DNA of 64,000 bases from Clostridiales bacterium (lineage in GTDB: Bacteria; Bacillota; Clostridia; Christensenellales; Borkfalkiaceae): assembly GCA_015071005.1 (NCBI GenBank), contig SVIG01000001.1, forward strand, positions 62,001 to 126,000. The letters are read 5' to 3'. The notes beneath the pieces were generated by a model. The model did not search any database. It was given only the letters and a program-made list of their open reading frames with translations, and was not told where the DNA came from. Every line of letters begins with the position of its first letter. Position 1 is the first letter of the stretch. A program made the translations under genes and the position numbers. Positions 55,834-64,000 of this stretch are shown here, in pieces.

Positions 55834-58800
55834 TTAGACTTGCGTCCAAATCTTATCCGAGCGTGCCCATGCGTCAAGCCCTGCCTTTACGCCTGCCTGG
55901 CTGCTCGCATTCGTAACTTTACCGCTTTCGTAAATCGCCTTAAACTGGCTGCGAATCGTATTGATATCGTTTACAGCCAATACGTAGGTGTATTCGATAG
56001 GTACGTACGCTTCCATTCTAAAGGATACGCCCGCCGCGGTATAGCTCGTATTTTGCACGTACGTGCTTTGATAGCTATAAGAAATCGCCGGCATATTCGA
56101 CATTAAGCCTTTCGATTTCAAATAATTACTCGAAGCATTTACGTTCGCGCTTGTTGCCGTGGTAACGGCATTCTGCGATCTACCAGAAGTGAATCTGTTG
56201 ACGTTGGGAATATACATACCAAGCGCAACGGAACCGTTCGTATCGTTTGCCCAAGCCACCCATTCTTCGCCGACTTTACCGTTTGCCGCGGTGTCGTTCG
56301 TGCTTTGATAATGAGAAGTACCGCCCGTCCACGAAGACAAATCAGATCTCTTCGTCAAGCTACCACCCGTCCAAGGGGAAGCACCGTCATAGGTGAAGAA
56401 ATAATTCAAGGTTTGTACGGGATAAAGCGCGGGAAGCTCTACAAGCTGATAGTCACACTTATCCATATCCGTGAAGCCGTTCCAGTCCACAAAGCTGTTG
56501 TTGACGTAAACCGTACCGTCCGCATTCAAGCGGTAGTAGTTTTCCATATACGATTTCGTCGTAGAGCCGTATTCATAGCCGCCCTTGGACGTATCGCCGT
56601 AAGCCCAGTCCATCGCGCGGGTCTTTACGTAAATATAGCCCTTTGCTTTGTTTACTTCATAGTCAATGATCTGACCGGGGTTGCTCTTACAGTCGCCTGC
56701 TTGTACAGGGTTGTACGGCCAGTAGCCGCCTGCACCCGTGGTACAATCCAAACGAGTGTAGCCGTTCGCGCCCGTGTTGCCGCTCAACGAACCGCCGACG
56801 TTCGCATACCACGATTGCTGAATCTGTCTGCCTGCATCATAGTTGTTGATAAGGTTTACTGCGCCGTCGCCAGGTTTACTGCTCTCTGCGTGACCGTAAT
56901 AGCCAGCTTCCGTTGTTTTATTCCCCGTTGCGCGGTTCTCATCAAATACGGAGCTATCCTTGCTTAATACGATGCTACCAGTATTATATTTATACTTTGT
57001 ATAGCCCAAATAGTTCTGGTAGAAAGAAGAATTTTCGCTTTGACCCGTAACCCCTTCGTATATCCCCGATTTTGCAAGATAGGTGAGTGCGCCGCCAAGA
57101 CCGAGATGCGCACCGACCGTCATTTCACCGCCCGCAGTCAACGACTTCGTGACGTATACTTCAAGGTTTGCGGTGTCGAGCGTATTATTCGAAGAATACA
57201 AGCCAAGGAATTTGAACGTACCTGAGCTGGACATATCTACCGTTGCGTTTTGGAACTCTATCTTCGTCAAATACAAATCGTTTGCCGTTAAGCCTGCAAG
57301 CGTACCTACGCCGTTATAACGGAACAAATCGAGATATTGCTTATGCTGCGAAGAGCCCTTCGGCAAATAGAAATCTTCCACCGCCGATTTTGTATCTGCG
57401 GCGTTCCGATAATAGAACTTGCCCCAAACGTCAATATTCGTTTGATAATTCAGCGTTACGTATGCGCCGCTCAATTTCTTATTTACCGTCAACGTGCCCG
57501 TATTGCGGGTGCTGCTTGCATCCGAAGACAATTTACCGTCGGAAGTTAACGTGAAGCTCTCAGCCGTAGCTTCCGTTTCCGTTAACGTGCCCATATACAG
57601 CTTCAAGAAAGCAATTTCCCCTTCCGTATAAGGCGACCAGTTGTTATTTTCCTCGATTTTATACTTGTAGGGGCCGTCTTGCGTTTCGCTACGATCCGCA
57701 ACCGCCGCCTGCGCGATATACGACGCCGAACGGCTGGACGATTGATTATAAGAAGCGTAGAAATAGGTGGGTTCCGTTTCCCCTTCCTTGACTATCGCAA
57801 TATAGCCAACGCCCGAGAAATATCTATTATGATTTGTTGATTTCAAGTTGACAATCGAGCCGAAGAAGGTAACTTCATCGTCCGTTTCAGCCGCAAACGC
57901 CCAACCGCCCTGCGTAAGCTCTGCGCTGGACGCAATATCCATATACTGGATACTGTTCGCTTCAAGCCATTCGTGCGTAAATTCACCGCCAACAAGGTCT
58001 GCCGAAGGTACAATCAACGTACCGAAGGAAACGCTTGTATAAATGCCGTCTGCTAAGTAAGACTGCATTTGCGCAAGGGATTCCTTGGAAATCCACGTTT
58101 GGAAACGAATACCGCTCTTTTTGTAGCCTTCCGTTTCCATATAATTTTGCGAGCCGTCGTAATTATCAAGATTCGTAATACGGATTGCCGCGCCGTCCGC
58201 CATATAAATATCATAGCCGGAAACGGTTGCGCCGAACGGCGTTGTCCAAGAGTCAACTTTGTTGCCCGCACTATCTACCCCTTGCGTAGCGGTTCCTGAT
58301 TGGAAAACTGTTTCAGAGTAAACCATAAAACGAGTGTCCGTTTCGCCGTCATTGCACGCATATTCATAGGAAGGGAACTGCGTACCCGCTTTCACAACGA
58401 TTTCCTTAATGGAATCGTACGCAGGCGTGTTTATAATACGTATACCAAACGTACCTTCGCCCCAAGTATTGATATATCTGCCTTCACCTCGACCGTTTTG
58501 CGCAAAAATCTCCGCAAGCGTCGCTTCCGAAACCGTACTCGTGGTCGAGCCTGAACCAATCGTACCTTTCAAAATAACATTATCCAAGAATCCGATACGC
58601 TGCAATTCTTCATAGCTAACGCTATAAGCAGTCCCGCCCGTCGCACAAGCATAGTCATGGTTAGAAAGCGTAAAAATCAACCAGTTGTCAGTAGAACCGT
58701 TATATCGGAATTGAATGGATACAATATCCGTTTCTTCGAGCGAAATAGCTTGCTCGTCATACTGCGCGATAATCGTAATATCGCCCGTAATCGGCGTATT

Positions 58801-61800
58801 AAAGCTGAAATCGTTGCCATCGCTATCTTTCCAACCCGTGAACGTATAAATACCCGTCGTCGTGGTCGGTCTCGAAGGATTAGGAACTGCCGTTGCATAG
58901 CCGCCTTTTGCTACAATCTGCGTATCAAGCACCGTGCCGTTATAGTCTTCCACTCTTACGACGTAGTTACCGCCAACTACTTGAGATTTTTCTTCAAGCA
59001 GGACAGTTCCACTATCATAAACAACCGCAAGACCGACGTCAAGCGTTACGGTAATATCGCCCGTGCCGAGCGAAGCAATATAATCCTTATGAATCCAAAG
59101 GGTTAACGTGTTGCCCCCTTTGATCGATTGAATGAGTACGGGGTTCGCAAACAAATCGTAGCCCGTTCCAGTATCCGTACTTGTATTCGTCATAGGCGAC
59201 GTCCTGTATGTGTAGGAACTATCGTCTACGGTCGTATTGATATCGTAAATAGATACGCCGTTAATGTAGATATTTCTACGAACGTTTTGGTACTGTGCAC
59301 CAAAATAGTTATAGTCGAATTCGTTGACACCTATCGTCCAATTTGTAGAAGTAATATCTACTTTATAAAGCTCATTTTCAACGCCGTCAACGCGCAGGTC
59401 GGAAATCGTCACTTCACTCGACGACAGCTTCTCGCTTATCGTAGCCATAGCACCTGCGCTATTATAGAACTCCTGCGTAGCAGAAGCAACGTAAGTTTTC
59501 GATCCGTTATCAAACGACCAACCTTCTTTAATCGCCATCGTCATTACGTTATCTACGGACATTACTGCTTCGGGAATATATACACGAAGGAAACTAAACG
59601 AGTAGTTCCCCTGCGAGTCTTGTGCAGGCTGCATCATAAGGGTGAGCTTTTGCCCTTCCGTAATCCCTGCGTTGATTTCCGTCACCGACTTGCCGTTGAT
59701 AAGCGTATTGTCCGCAATGCTTGCCCAGTCCGCCGCAGCTACCCAGCTATGGCTGGTTGTCCACTGTACGCCTACCGTATTGAAACGAATTGATTTACCG
59801 TAGGTATCATTCGAGTCCTTATCCAACACCGCCGTAAAGCTTACTTGAACGGTCGTGTCTTTGGGATTCGCCGTAAATCTCGATTCTACGTTATAATCTT
59901 GCGTGATTGCCGTATCGAAATCGAACACGATGTCCGTGTCTACGATATACCAATTATCAAAGGTATAGGTGTAGTTTTCGTCCTCTGCCTTGGTGGGCGT
60001 TTCGGTGGGCGCTACTGCATAGCCGCCTTCTTCAACGGTTTGCGCTACGCCGTCTACCGTTACCGTGTAGGTCGTTACGCCTTCATCTAATACCCAGTTC
60101 CCGCTGCTATCTTTGATGAACGTAACGTCTTCCGTTGTCACGTACACTTCCTTCGCGCCGTTCAAAAGCGCGTTATACGTAGGGAATTGACAGCCTGCCA
60201 AAATCGTAATCTTCGTTGCAGAAACATTGCCTGGACGGAAGGTGAAATAGCCCATCTTCCCCCATACGTTCAAGTACGCTTCGCCAGGTTTATTCAAGGC
60301 AGCGTCGTCAATCAAAATATGCGAAAGGAAATTCGCGCTTTGCGCATAGGATTTTGCCGTCTTTACCGTACCGGCATACGTGCTAGGCGCCACCGCATAA
60401 TCGCTGCCAGCAAGGCTAATACCCGCAAACGCGTCCGTCGTACTGCTACCGTTAAAGAATATCTTTGCGTCATCGACAGACGTTTCAATCTTTTCTACGT
60501 GTTCGCCCCAAGCGCCGTTTTCATAGTCCCATTGAACGTCTTTCGTCACTTCGTATTTGATATTCGTGGAAGTATCTACAACGTAGAAGCCTTTTTTGAT
60601 AGTAATGGTCGTTTTATTTCCAGGATATGCAGACGGAATTTGTATGGTTATCGCACTACCGCCCAAAGTAGAGTTATATGGTACTACCCAAGCCATAATC
60701 GGCGCAAATTTTGCTGTACCGCTGGAAATATTGCCATGCGTAGATCCGTACGCCTCGTTATCCGTTGCGTTAATATCGTAAACGGATTGTCCGTTTATAT
60801 ACATAAAGGACATTTGCACCGAACCGCCTTGCTTGCTTGTATCGGATTGCCCCTTCCATTCATATTCGCCAAGCGCCGTTGAACCAGTGCTTCCATAGGC
60901 TGCTGTCCATTTTTGCCCGCCTTTCGTATAGATATAATAGGTGTCCGTTGCCTCACTAGTACCACCGTTATAGAACGTCAACGTGTCCGAAATATCTACC
61001 GCCGAAGCAACTTTTTCAAACGACGAACCCGATTTTACGTATTCTACGTCTTTCGCAACGTAGTAAAACGTGCCGTCGTCCGTCAACCAACCCATACCCT
61101 TGGAAACCTTGTAGGAGCTTACGTTGGAAATGTAGCCCGTAGGAATCCAAGTTTGCGCGTAGCAGCCGCCAACGCCTGCGTCGTACGCGGCATTCCATAC
61201 GAAAATCGGCGCATAGACACCTTTGTTTCCGCTAATCGTGCCGTGACCGGAGCCGTACGTGATATCCGTAATCTCGCCCGCGTCTAACGCCGCGTGCGCT
61301 TGCTTATTCCAATCCCTAACGCTCGTGCCGTTTACGTAGAGCATATTCAGGAACGCACCGCCGTGTTCATTCGGGGTGAAACCCGACCAATACGCCGTCC
61401 CTGTCGTTTTTAACAAAATCGAACGGGTATTCGTCGCTATAACCCCTTGATCTTGAAGCACAATGTCATCGGAAATATCCACAACGTTTGCTGCTGGAAT
61501 ATATTTCCACGTGTCACCTTGACTTGCCGCAGTTTGCTTGTGCGCGAAATATAAGTCGGTATCAATCGTATAAGTACCATTCGCATCGGTGTGCGACCAA
61601 CCTGCTCTCACCTTAACCGTACCGAGATCGTGACGGGTAAGGTCGGAAACTGCCGAATTGATGGTTACACGATAGAAACTACCAATAGTCCCCCCTGCAG
61701 GCTGCAAGGTAACCGTAATCGCACCCGGAGTTTCCGCATTGATTTCGGAAAGGGTCTTACCGTTAATTTCCGTGTAATCAAGCATGCTCTCCGTCGTTAC

Positions 61801-62010
61801 GTCATTCGTGTAGGTCGACCAATACGTATTCCCGTTTTGAATACGGAACGCATAGTCCCCTTCAATGGCGAGCGTCCAATTCTCCGTAGAGAGCGTTTCC
61901 GCGCTTGCTTTTTTGATTTGAGGACGGCCAAACGCAATACCTAGCGCAAGCGCCATAAAAGCAAATGCGCTGAGCAACCAAGTTAATACTTTTTTCGTCA
62001 ATCTTGTCAT
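55834..62010 (-). CDS. Giant secreted multidomain protein with C-terminal module shared with 47681
   Basis: 2058 residues. An N-terminal signal/membrane segment (VLTWLLSAFAFMALALGIAFG) is followed by repeated beta-rich blocks of about 130-160 residues. Each has a phrase such as INGKTLSEINAE, VNGTSVRDWNKQ, INGQSVYDINAT or INGVSIYDINTT. Two InlB-type repeats lie near residues 655-715 and 1030-1090 (TFTGWKDSDGNDFSF). Residues about 1500-1610 match the beta domain, and 1625-2055 the module with YDAGRQIQQSWYANVGG, of the lipoprotein at 47681. No sortase signal is seen. It is probably a polysaccharide-binding or -cleaving surface protein; the activity is unknown. AAGGAGG precedes the ATG. Confidence 0.85.
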   Translation of the reverse strand: MTRLTKKVLTWLLSAFAFMALALGIAFGRPQIKKASAETLSTENWTLAIEGDYAFRIQNGNTYWSTYTNDVTTESMLDYTEINGKTLSEINAETPGAITVTLQPAGGTIGSFYRVTINSAVSDLTRHDLGTVKVRAGWSHTDANGTYTIDTDLYFAHKQTAASQGDTWKYIPAANVVDISDDIVLQDQGVIATNTRSILLKTTGTAYWSGFTPNEHGGAFLNMLYVNGTSVRDWNKQAHAALDAGEITDITYGSGHGTISGNKGVYAPIFVWNAAYDAGVGGCYAQTWIPTGYISNVSSYKVSKGMGWLTDDGTFYYVAKDVEYVKSGSSFEKVASAVDISDTLTFYNGGTSEATDTYYIYTKGGQKWTAAYGSTGSTALGEYEWKGQSDTSKQGGSVQMSFMYINGQSVYDINATDNEAYGSTHGNISSGTAKFAPIMAWVVPYNSTLGGSAITIQIPSAYPGNKTTITIKKGFYVVDTSTNIKYEVTKDVQWDYENGAWGEHVEKIETSVDDAKIFFNGSSTTDAFAGISLAGSDYAVAPSTYAGTVKTAKSYAQSANFLSHILIDDAALNKPGEAYLNVWGKMGYFTFRPGNVSATKITILAGCQFPTYNALLNGAKEVYVTTEDVTFIKDSSGNWVLDEGVTTYTVTVDGVAQTVEEGGYAVAPTETPTKAEDENYTYTFDNWYIVDTDIVFDFDTAITQDYNVESRFTANPKDTTVQVSFTAVLDKDSNDTYGKSIRFNTVGVQWTTSHSWVAAADWASIADNTLINGKSVTEINAGITEGQKLTLMMQPAQDSQGNYSFSFLRVYIPEAVMSVDNVMTMAIKEGWSFDNGSKTYVASATQEFYNSAGAMATISEKLSSSEVTISDLRVDGVENELYKVDITSTNWTIGVNEFDYNYFGAQYQNVRRNIYINGVSIYDINTTVDDSSYTYRTSPMTNTSTDTGTGYDLFANPVLIQSIKGGNTLTLWIHKDYIASLGTGDITVTLDVGLAVVYDSGTVLLEEKSQVVGGNYVVRVEDYNGTVLDTQIVAKGGYATAVPNPSRPTTTTGIYTFTGWKDSDGNDFSFNTPITGDITIIAQYDEQAISLEETDIVSIQFRYNGSTDNWLIFTLSNHDYACATGGTAYSVSYEELQRIGFLDNVILKGTIGSGSTTSTVSEATLAEIFAQNGRGEGRYINTWGEGTFGIRIINTPAYDSIKEIVVKAGTQFPSYEYACNDGETDTRFMVYSETVFQSGTATQGVDSAGNKVDSWTTPFGATVSGYDIYMADGAAIRITNLDNYDGSQNYMETEGYKKSGIRFQTWISKESLAQMQSYLADGIYTSVSFGTLIVPSADLVGGEFTHEWLEANSIQYMDIASSAELTQGGWAFAAETDDEVTFFGSIVNLKSTNHNRYFSGVGYIAIVKEGETEPTYFYASYNQSSSRSASYIAQAAVADRSETQDGPYKYKIEENNNWSPYTEGEIAFLKLYMGTLTETEATAESFTLTSDGKLSSDASSTRNTGTLTVNKKLSGAYVTLNYQTNIDVWGKFYYRNAADTKSAVEDFYLPKGSSQHKQYLDLFRYNGVGTLAGLTANDLYLTKIEFQNATVDMSSSGTFKFLGLYSSNNTLDTANLEVYVTKSLTAGGEMTVGAHLGLGGALTYLAKSGIYEGVTGQSENSSFYQNYLGYTKYKYNTGSIVLSKDSSVFDENRATGNKTTEAGYYGHAESSKPGDGAVNLINNYDAGRQIQQSWYANVGGSLSGNTGANGYTRLDCTTGAGGYWPYNPVQAGDCKSNPGQIIDYEVNKAKGYIYVKTRAMDWAYGDTSKGGYEYGSTTKSYMENYYRLNADGTVYVNNSFVDWNGFTDMDKCDYQLVELPALYPVQTLNYFFTYDGASPWTGGSLTKRSDLSSWTGGTSHYQSTNDTAANGKVGEEWVAWANDTNGSVALGMYIPNVNRFTSGRSQNAVTTATSANVNASSNYLKSKGLMSNMPAISYSYQSTYVQNTSYTAAGVSFRMEAYVPIEYTYVLAVNDINTIRSQFKAIYESGKVTNASSQAGVKAGLDAWARSDKIWTQV

Positions 62011-62025
62011 TCTCTTTGTCCCTCC

Positions 62026-62139
62026 TTAACCAAAAATGTCCTCTTTTGTGTCGTCGCCGACTTCAAACGTATTCGAGCAACGCACCACTTCCTCGCTGAT
62101 GAGTAAAATCTCCACGATTAACTCTTCATACTTCTTCAT
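62026..62139 (-). CDS. 37-residue peptide gene upstream of the giant protein
   Basis: MKKYEELIVEILLISEEVVR, then CSNTFEVGDDTKEDIFG. An AGGAGG lies nine bases before the ATG. The stop codon (TAA) abuts AAGGAGG of the giant gene, so translation is probably coupled. There is no signal peptide. The layout (KKYE start, hydrophobic middle, Cys/Ser then acidic Gly/Asp tail) resembles small clostridial peptides of unknown role, some of which could be modified-peptide precursors. No modification enzyme is adjacent. Confidence 0.75.
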   Translation of the reverse strand: MKKYEELIVEILLISEEVVRCSNTFEVGDDTKEDIFG

Positions 62140-62489
62140 TTAGGTTTTCCTCCTATGCTTGCCAATTTACAAGTCGCAAACCTGTCAACTAATAGATTAC
62201 AATATCATTATAACATAATAAAAACATTTTTTGTTGCTATATTTTTTGCTTTATTTGTCATTTATTAACCAATTTCACTATGATTAAGCCGTTTAACATT
62301 CAATTAATCCGTTTCCGCTTAAAAAAAAAGATAAATATCCTAGTGCAATTATTGAACGAAAATTATTATACAATCGAAAAATCACAAGGGCAGATATGCG
62401 TTCAACGCATACCTGCCCTAACTTTATCCATTAAATCCCTGCGTATTTAATTCATTTGTTCACCATACCAATATGCCAATGGCTACTCA
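62140..62489 (-). promoter_or_regulatory. Intergenic region with extended -10 promoter
   Basis: TGTTATAAT on the minus strand at 62207-62215 can drive the peptide-giant operon; no good -35 is seen. The rest is AT-rich apart from the inverted motif pair at 62387-62419. No gene recognised. Confidence 0.6.
62387..62419. repeat. Second inverted pair of the GGGCAGGTATGCG motif
   Basis: AGGGCAGATATGCGTT and AACGCATACCTGCCCT, almost the same palindrome as at 55776-55808 (one mismatch), located downstream of the rhamnosidase gene on the minus strand and possibly acting as its terminator. Confidence 0.8.
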
Positions 62490-64000
62490 TTATGCAAGAA
62501 GAAATATGTGTTTATTTCCTTGTTTTTCTTGGGATACGATCGTTTTGTTCGCAAAGGCAAATTCAAGCGCAAAATCCCCCGCTTGCTCTACTTCTAAGCG
62601 AACGTTCTCATCCACATAACGCCATTCCACCTTCACTTCGCCCTTTTCAAAAGCGTAGCTGCCCTTTGCATAACCAAACTGCTTCGAGAATACGGGCGCA
62701 ATGCGCAATCCTTTCCCTGCACACGGCTGAATCCCCAAAACGTAGGAGTACAGCCAATATACGCACGAGCCGAGCGAGTAATGATTAAAGGAATTCATGG
62801 ACGGATTGAAGAAACCCTTATCCGTTGTGTAACCGTTCCAACGCTCCCAAATGGTCGTCGCGCCGTTGATAACACTATACCCCCAAGACGGATACTGCGT
62901 GTTTTTCATAAGTTTATACGCAAGCTCTACTTCTCCGATATCGCAAAGCACAGGCAAAAGAAATCTTACGCCGATAAAGCCCGTCGTGAGCGTATCGTCT
63001 TGACGGGAAATCGCCCGCACGAGCGGCTGATGAATTTCGTCGCCTGACATAAATCCTGCTACGTATGCCACCAAATACGCCGTTTGCGTATCGCTCGTAA
63101 CACGTCCCTTTTCGTCTACCAAGTGTTTGCGGAACGCCGCTTTTGCCGCGCTGTGCAACGCTCTATATTCCGTTCCGTCCTCGCCCATAATTTCGCACAT
63201 TTTTGCAACCAACAGCAAGGAATAGCCGTAGAAGCATTGTATCATAACCGCCTTATCCGTTTCTTCCTTTACGGAAAGCCAGTCGCCGTACGTGAACAAT
63301 CCGTCCACTACGTTTTCCTCGTTAAGATGCGCCTTGTAAAAATCAATCCACCTTTTCGCTTGGGGTAAATTTTCTTCCACCATTTTCTTATCGCCATAGA
63401 AACGATAATGCATATAGGGAATCACCGTCACCGCGTCCCCCCAACAAGGGCTACCGCACGTTTCTTGGGTTACACAATGGAACATCGGCACAAAAGACGG
63501 TACAGCACCGTTTTCTTCACAGTCCGCACGCAAGGCTTGCATATAGTTGCGATAGAAGCGCTTGCAGTTCGCGTTGTACATCGCGCTGTCGCAAAAAATC
63601 TGTGTATCCCCCGTCCAGCCCAAACGCTCGTCACGTTGCGGACAATCGGTCGGCACGGAAATAAAGTTCCCAAGCTGCCCCCAATAGGCGTTTTGGTACA
63701 CCTTATTCACAATTTCGTCCGAGCACTCGAAATAGCCCGTTCTTTTCAAATCTTGCGAAAGAACCAACCCAACGATATCCGTAATTTCTACTTCGTCTAT
63801 ACTACCGTTTACTACCGTAATTTCCGCATAACGGAAACCGTGATAGGTAAACTTCGGCTCAAAACGGCAAATCTCGTCCGACAAAACCAATACGTCCGTA
63901 CAATGCGCGCTGCGGAGATTTTCCATATACAGCTCCCCACCGAGAGAAAGCATTTCCGCATGGCGGACGGTTACTTTTAACCCCCTTTTCCCTTTTGCAG
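62490..64000 (-). CDS. Alpha-L-rhamnosidase, GH78-type (5' end beyond window)
   Basis: About 503 C-terminal codons; the frame is open to the window edge and begins KGKRGLKVTVRHAEML, so the N-terminal domains are missing. The catalytic (alpha/alpha)6 barrel shows PTDCPQRDERLGWTGD (general acid region), WGDAVTVIPY, GYSVINGATTIWERWNGY and SFNHYSLGS. These are hallmarks of GH78 enzymes, which release L-rhamnose from plant or bacterial glycans. No signal peptide can be judged. It fits the carbohydrate theme of the neighbouring secreted proteins. Confidence 0.93.
   Translation of the reverse strand, partial: AKGKRGLKVTVRHAEMLSLGGELYMENLRSAHCTDVLVLSDEICRFEPKFTYHGFRYAEITVVNGSIDEVEITDIVGLVLSQDLKRTGYFECSDEIVNKVYQNAYWGQLGNFISVPTDCPQRDERLGWTGDTQIFCDSAMYNANCKRFYRNYMQALRADCEENGAVPSFVPMFHCVTQETCGSPCWGDAVTVIPYMHYRFYGDKKMVEENLPQAKRWIDFYKAHLNEENVVDGLFTYGDWLSVKEETDKAVMIQCFYGYSLLLVAKMCEIMGEDGTEYRALHSAAKAAFRKHLVDEKGRVTSDTQTAYLVAYVAGFMSGDEIHQPLVRAISRQDDTLTTGFIGVRFLLPVLCDIGEVELAYKLMKNTQYPSWGYSVINGATTIWERWNGYTTDKGFFNPSMNSFNHYSLGSCVYWLYSYVLGIQPCAGKGLRIAPVFSKQFGYAKGSYAFEKGEVKVEWRYVDENVRLEVEQAGDFALEFAFANKTIVSQEKQGNKHIFLLA

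Overview
The window looks like chromosome of an uncultured, probably gut-dwelling Clostridia member (Firmicutes). The evidence is a SCIFF peptide with its radical SAM maturase in the yajC/tgt/secD neighbourhood, a SpoVT sporulation regulator, an HslVU-TopA-DprA-ComM block in Firmicutes-like order, an L19 leader, and many sigma-A promoters with strong AGGAGG ribosome sites. A Christensenellales-like lineage is possible, but this is inference. Both ends cut genes: a SecD-like gene on the left and an alpha-L-rhamnosidase on the right.

Layout. 1-7.9 kb (minus): tgt, an ABC transporter pair, yajC, a small membrane protein, SCIFF precursor scfA, its maturase scfB, and secD-like. 8.1-11.4 kb (plus): an amino-acid ABC importer with an apparently circularly permuted binding protein, plus a histidinol-phosphatase-like PHP enzyme. 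11.4-20.3 kb (minus): an XRE-membrane regulator, a 98-bp tandem repeat, a heterodimeric ABC exporter, and the YhaN/YhaO nuclease-like pair. 20.4-24.3 kb: a zinc-ribbon membrane protein, cardiolipin synthase, rubrerythrin (plus) and a lipoprotein. 24.4-36.8 kb (minus): trxA, hisS, hslU, hslV, trmFO, topA, dprA, comM, a GT-C membrane glycosyltransferase and rplS with its leader. 37.0-39.4 kb: a cation antiporter behind a yybP-ykoY-type manganese riboswitch, divergent from a CDF exporter. 39.5-43.4 kb (minus): a PhoP/PhoR-type two-component system with small membrane-protein genes behind a triple PhoP-box-like array. 43.4-47.4 kb (minus): flavoprotein, mutY, a degenerate FtsK-like ATPase and an MFS transporter. 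47.7-64 kb: a secreted/surface region with two proteins sharing an unrecognised module of about 400 residues (a lipoprotein and a 2058-residue giant), a 5'-nucleotidase-like lipoprotein, an M6-type metalloprotease, a HAD phosphatase, a tRNA-Leu with adjacent 251-bp tandem repeats, spoVT, a 37-residue peptide gene and a GH78-type rhamnosidase.

The main candidates for new biology are: (i) a 14-base DNA motif, GGGGCAGGTAYGCG, present in both strands and several reading frames and as inverted pairs at gene ends, which resembles a DNA-uptake or other architectural signal in a genome carrying dprA and comM; (ii) the permuted importer subclass; (iii) the shared secreted module and the small peptide translationally linked to the giant protein; (iv) tandem repeats carrying pieces of the tRNA-Leu 3' end; and (v) hairpins that appear to tune the SCIFF operon.
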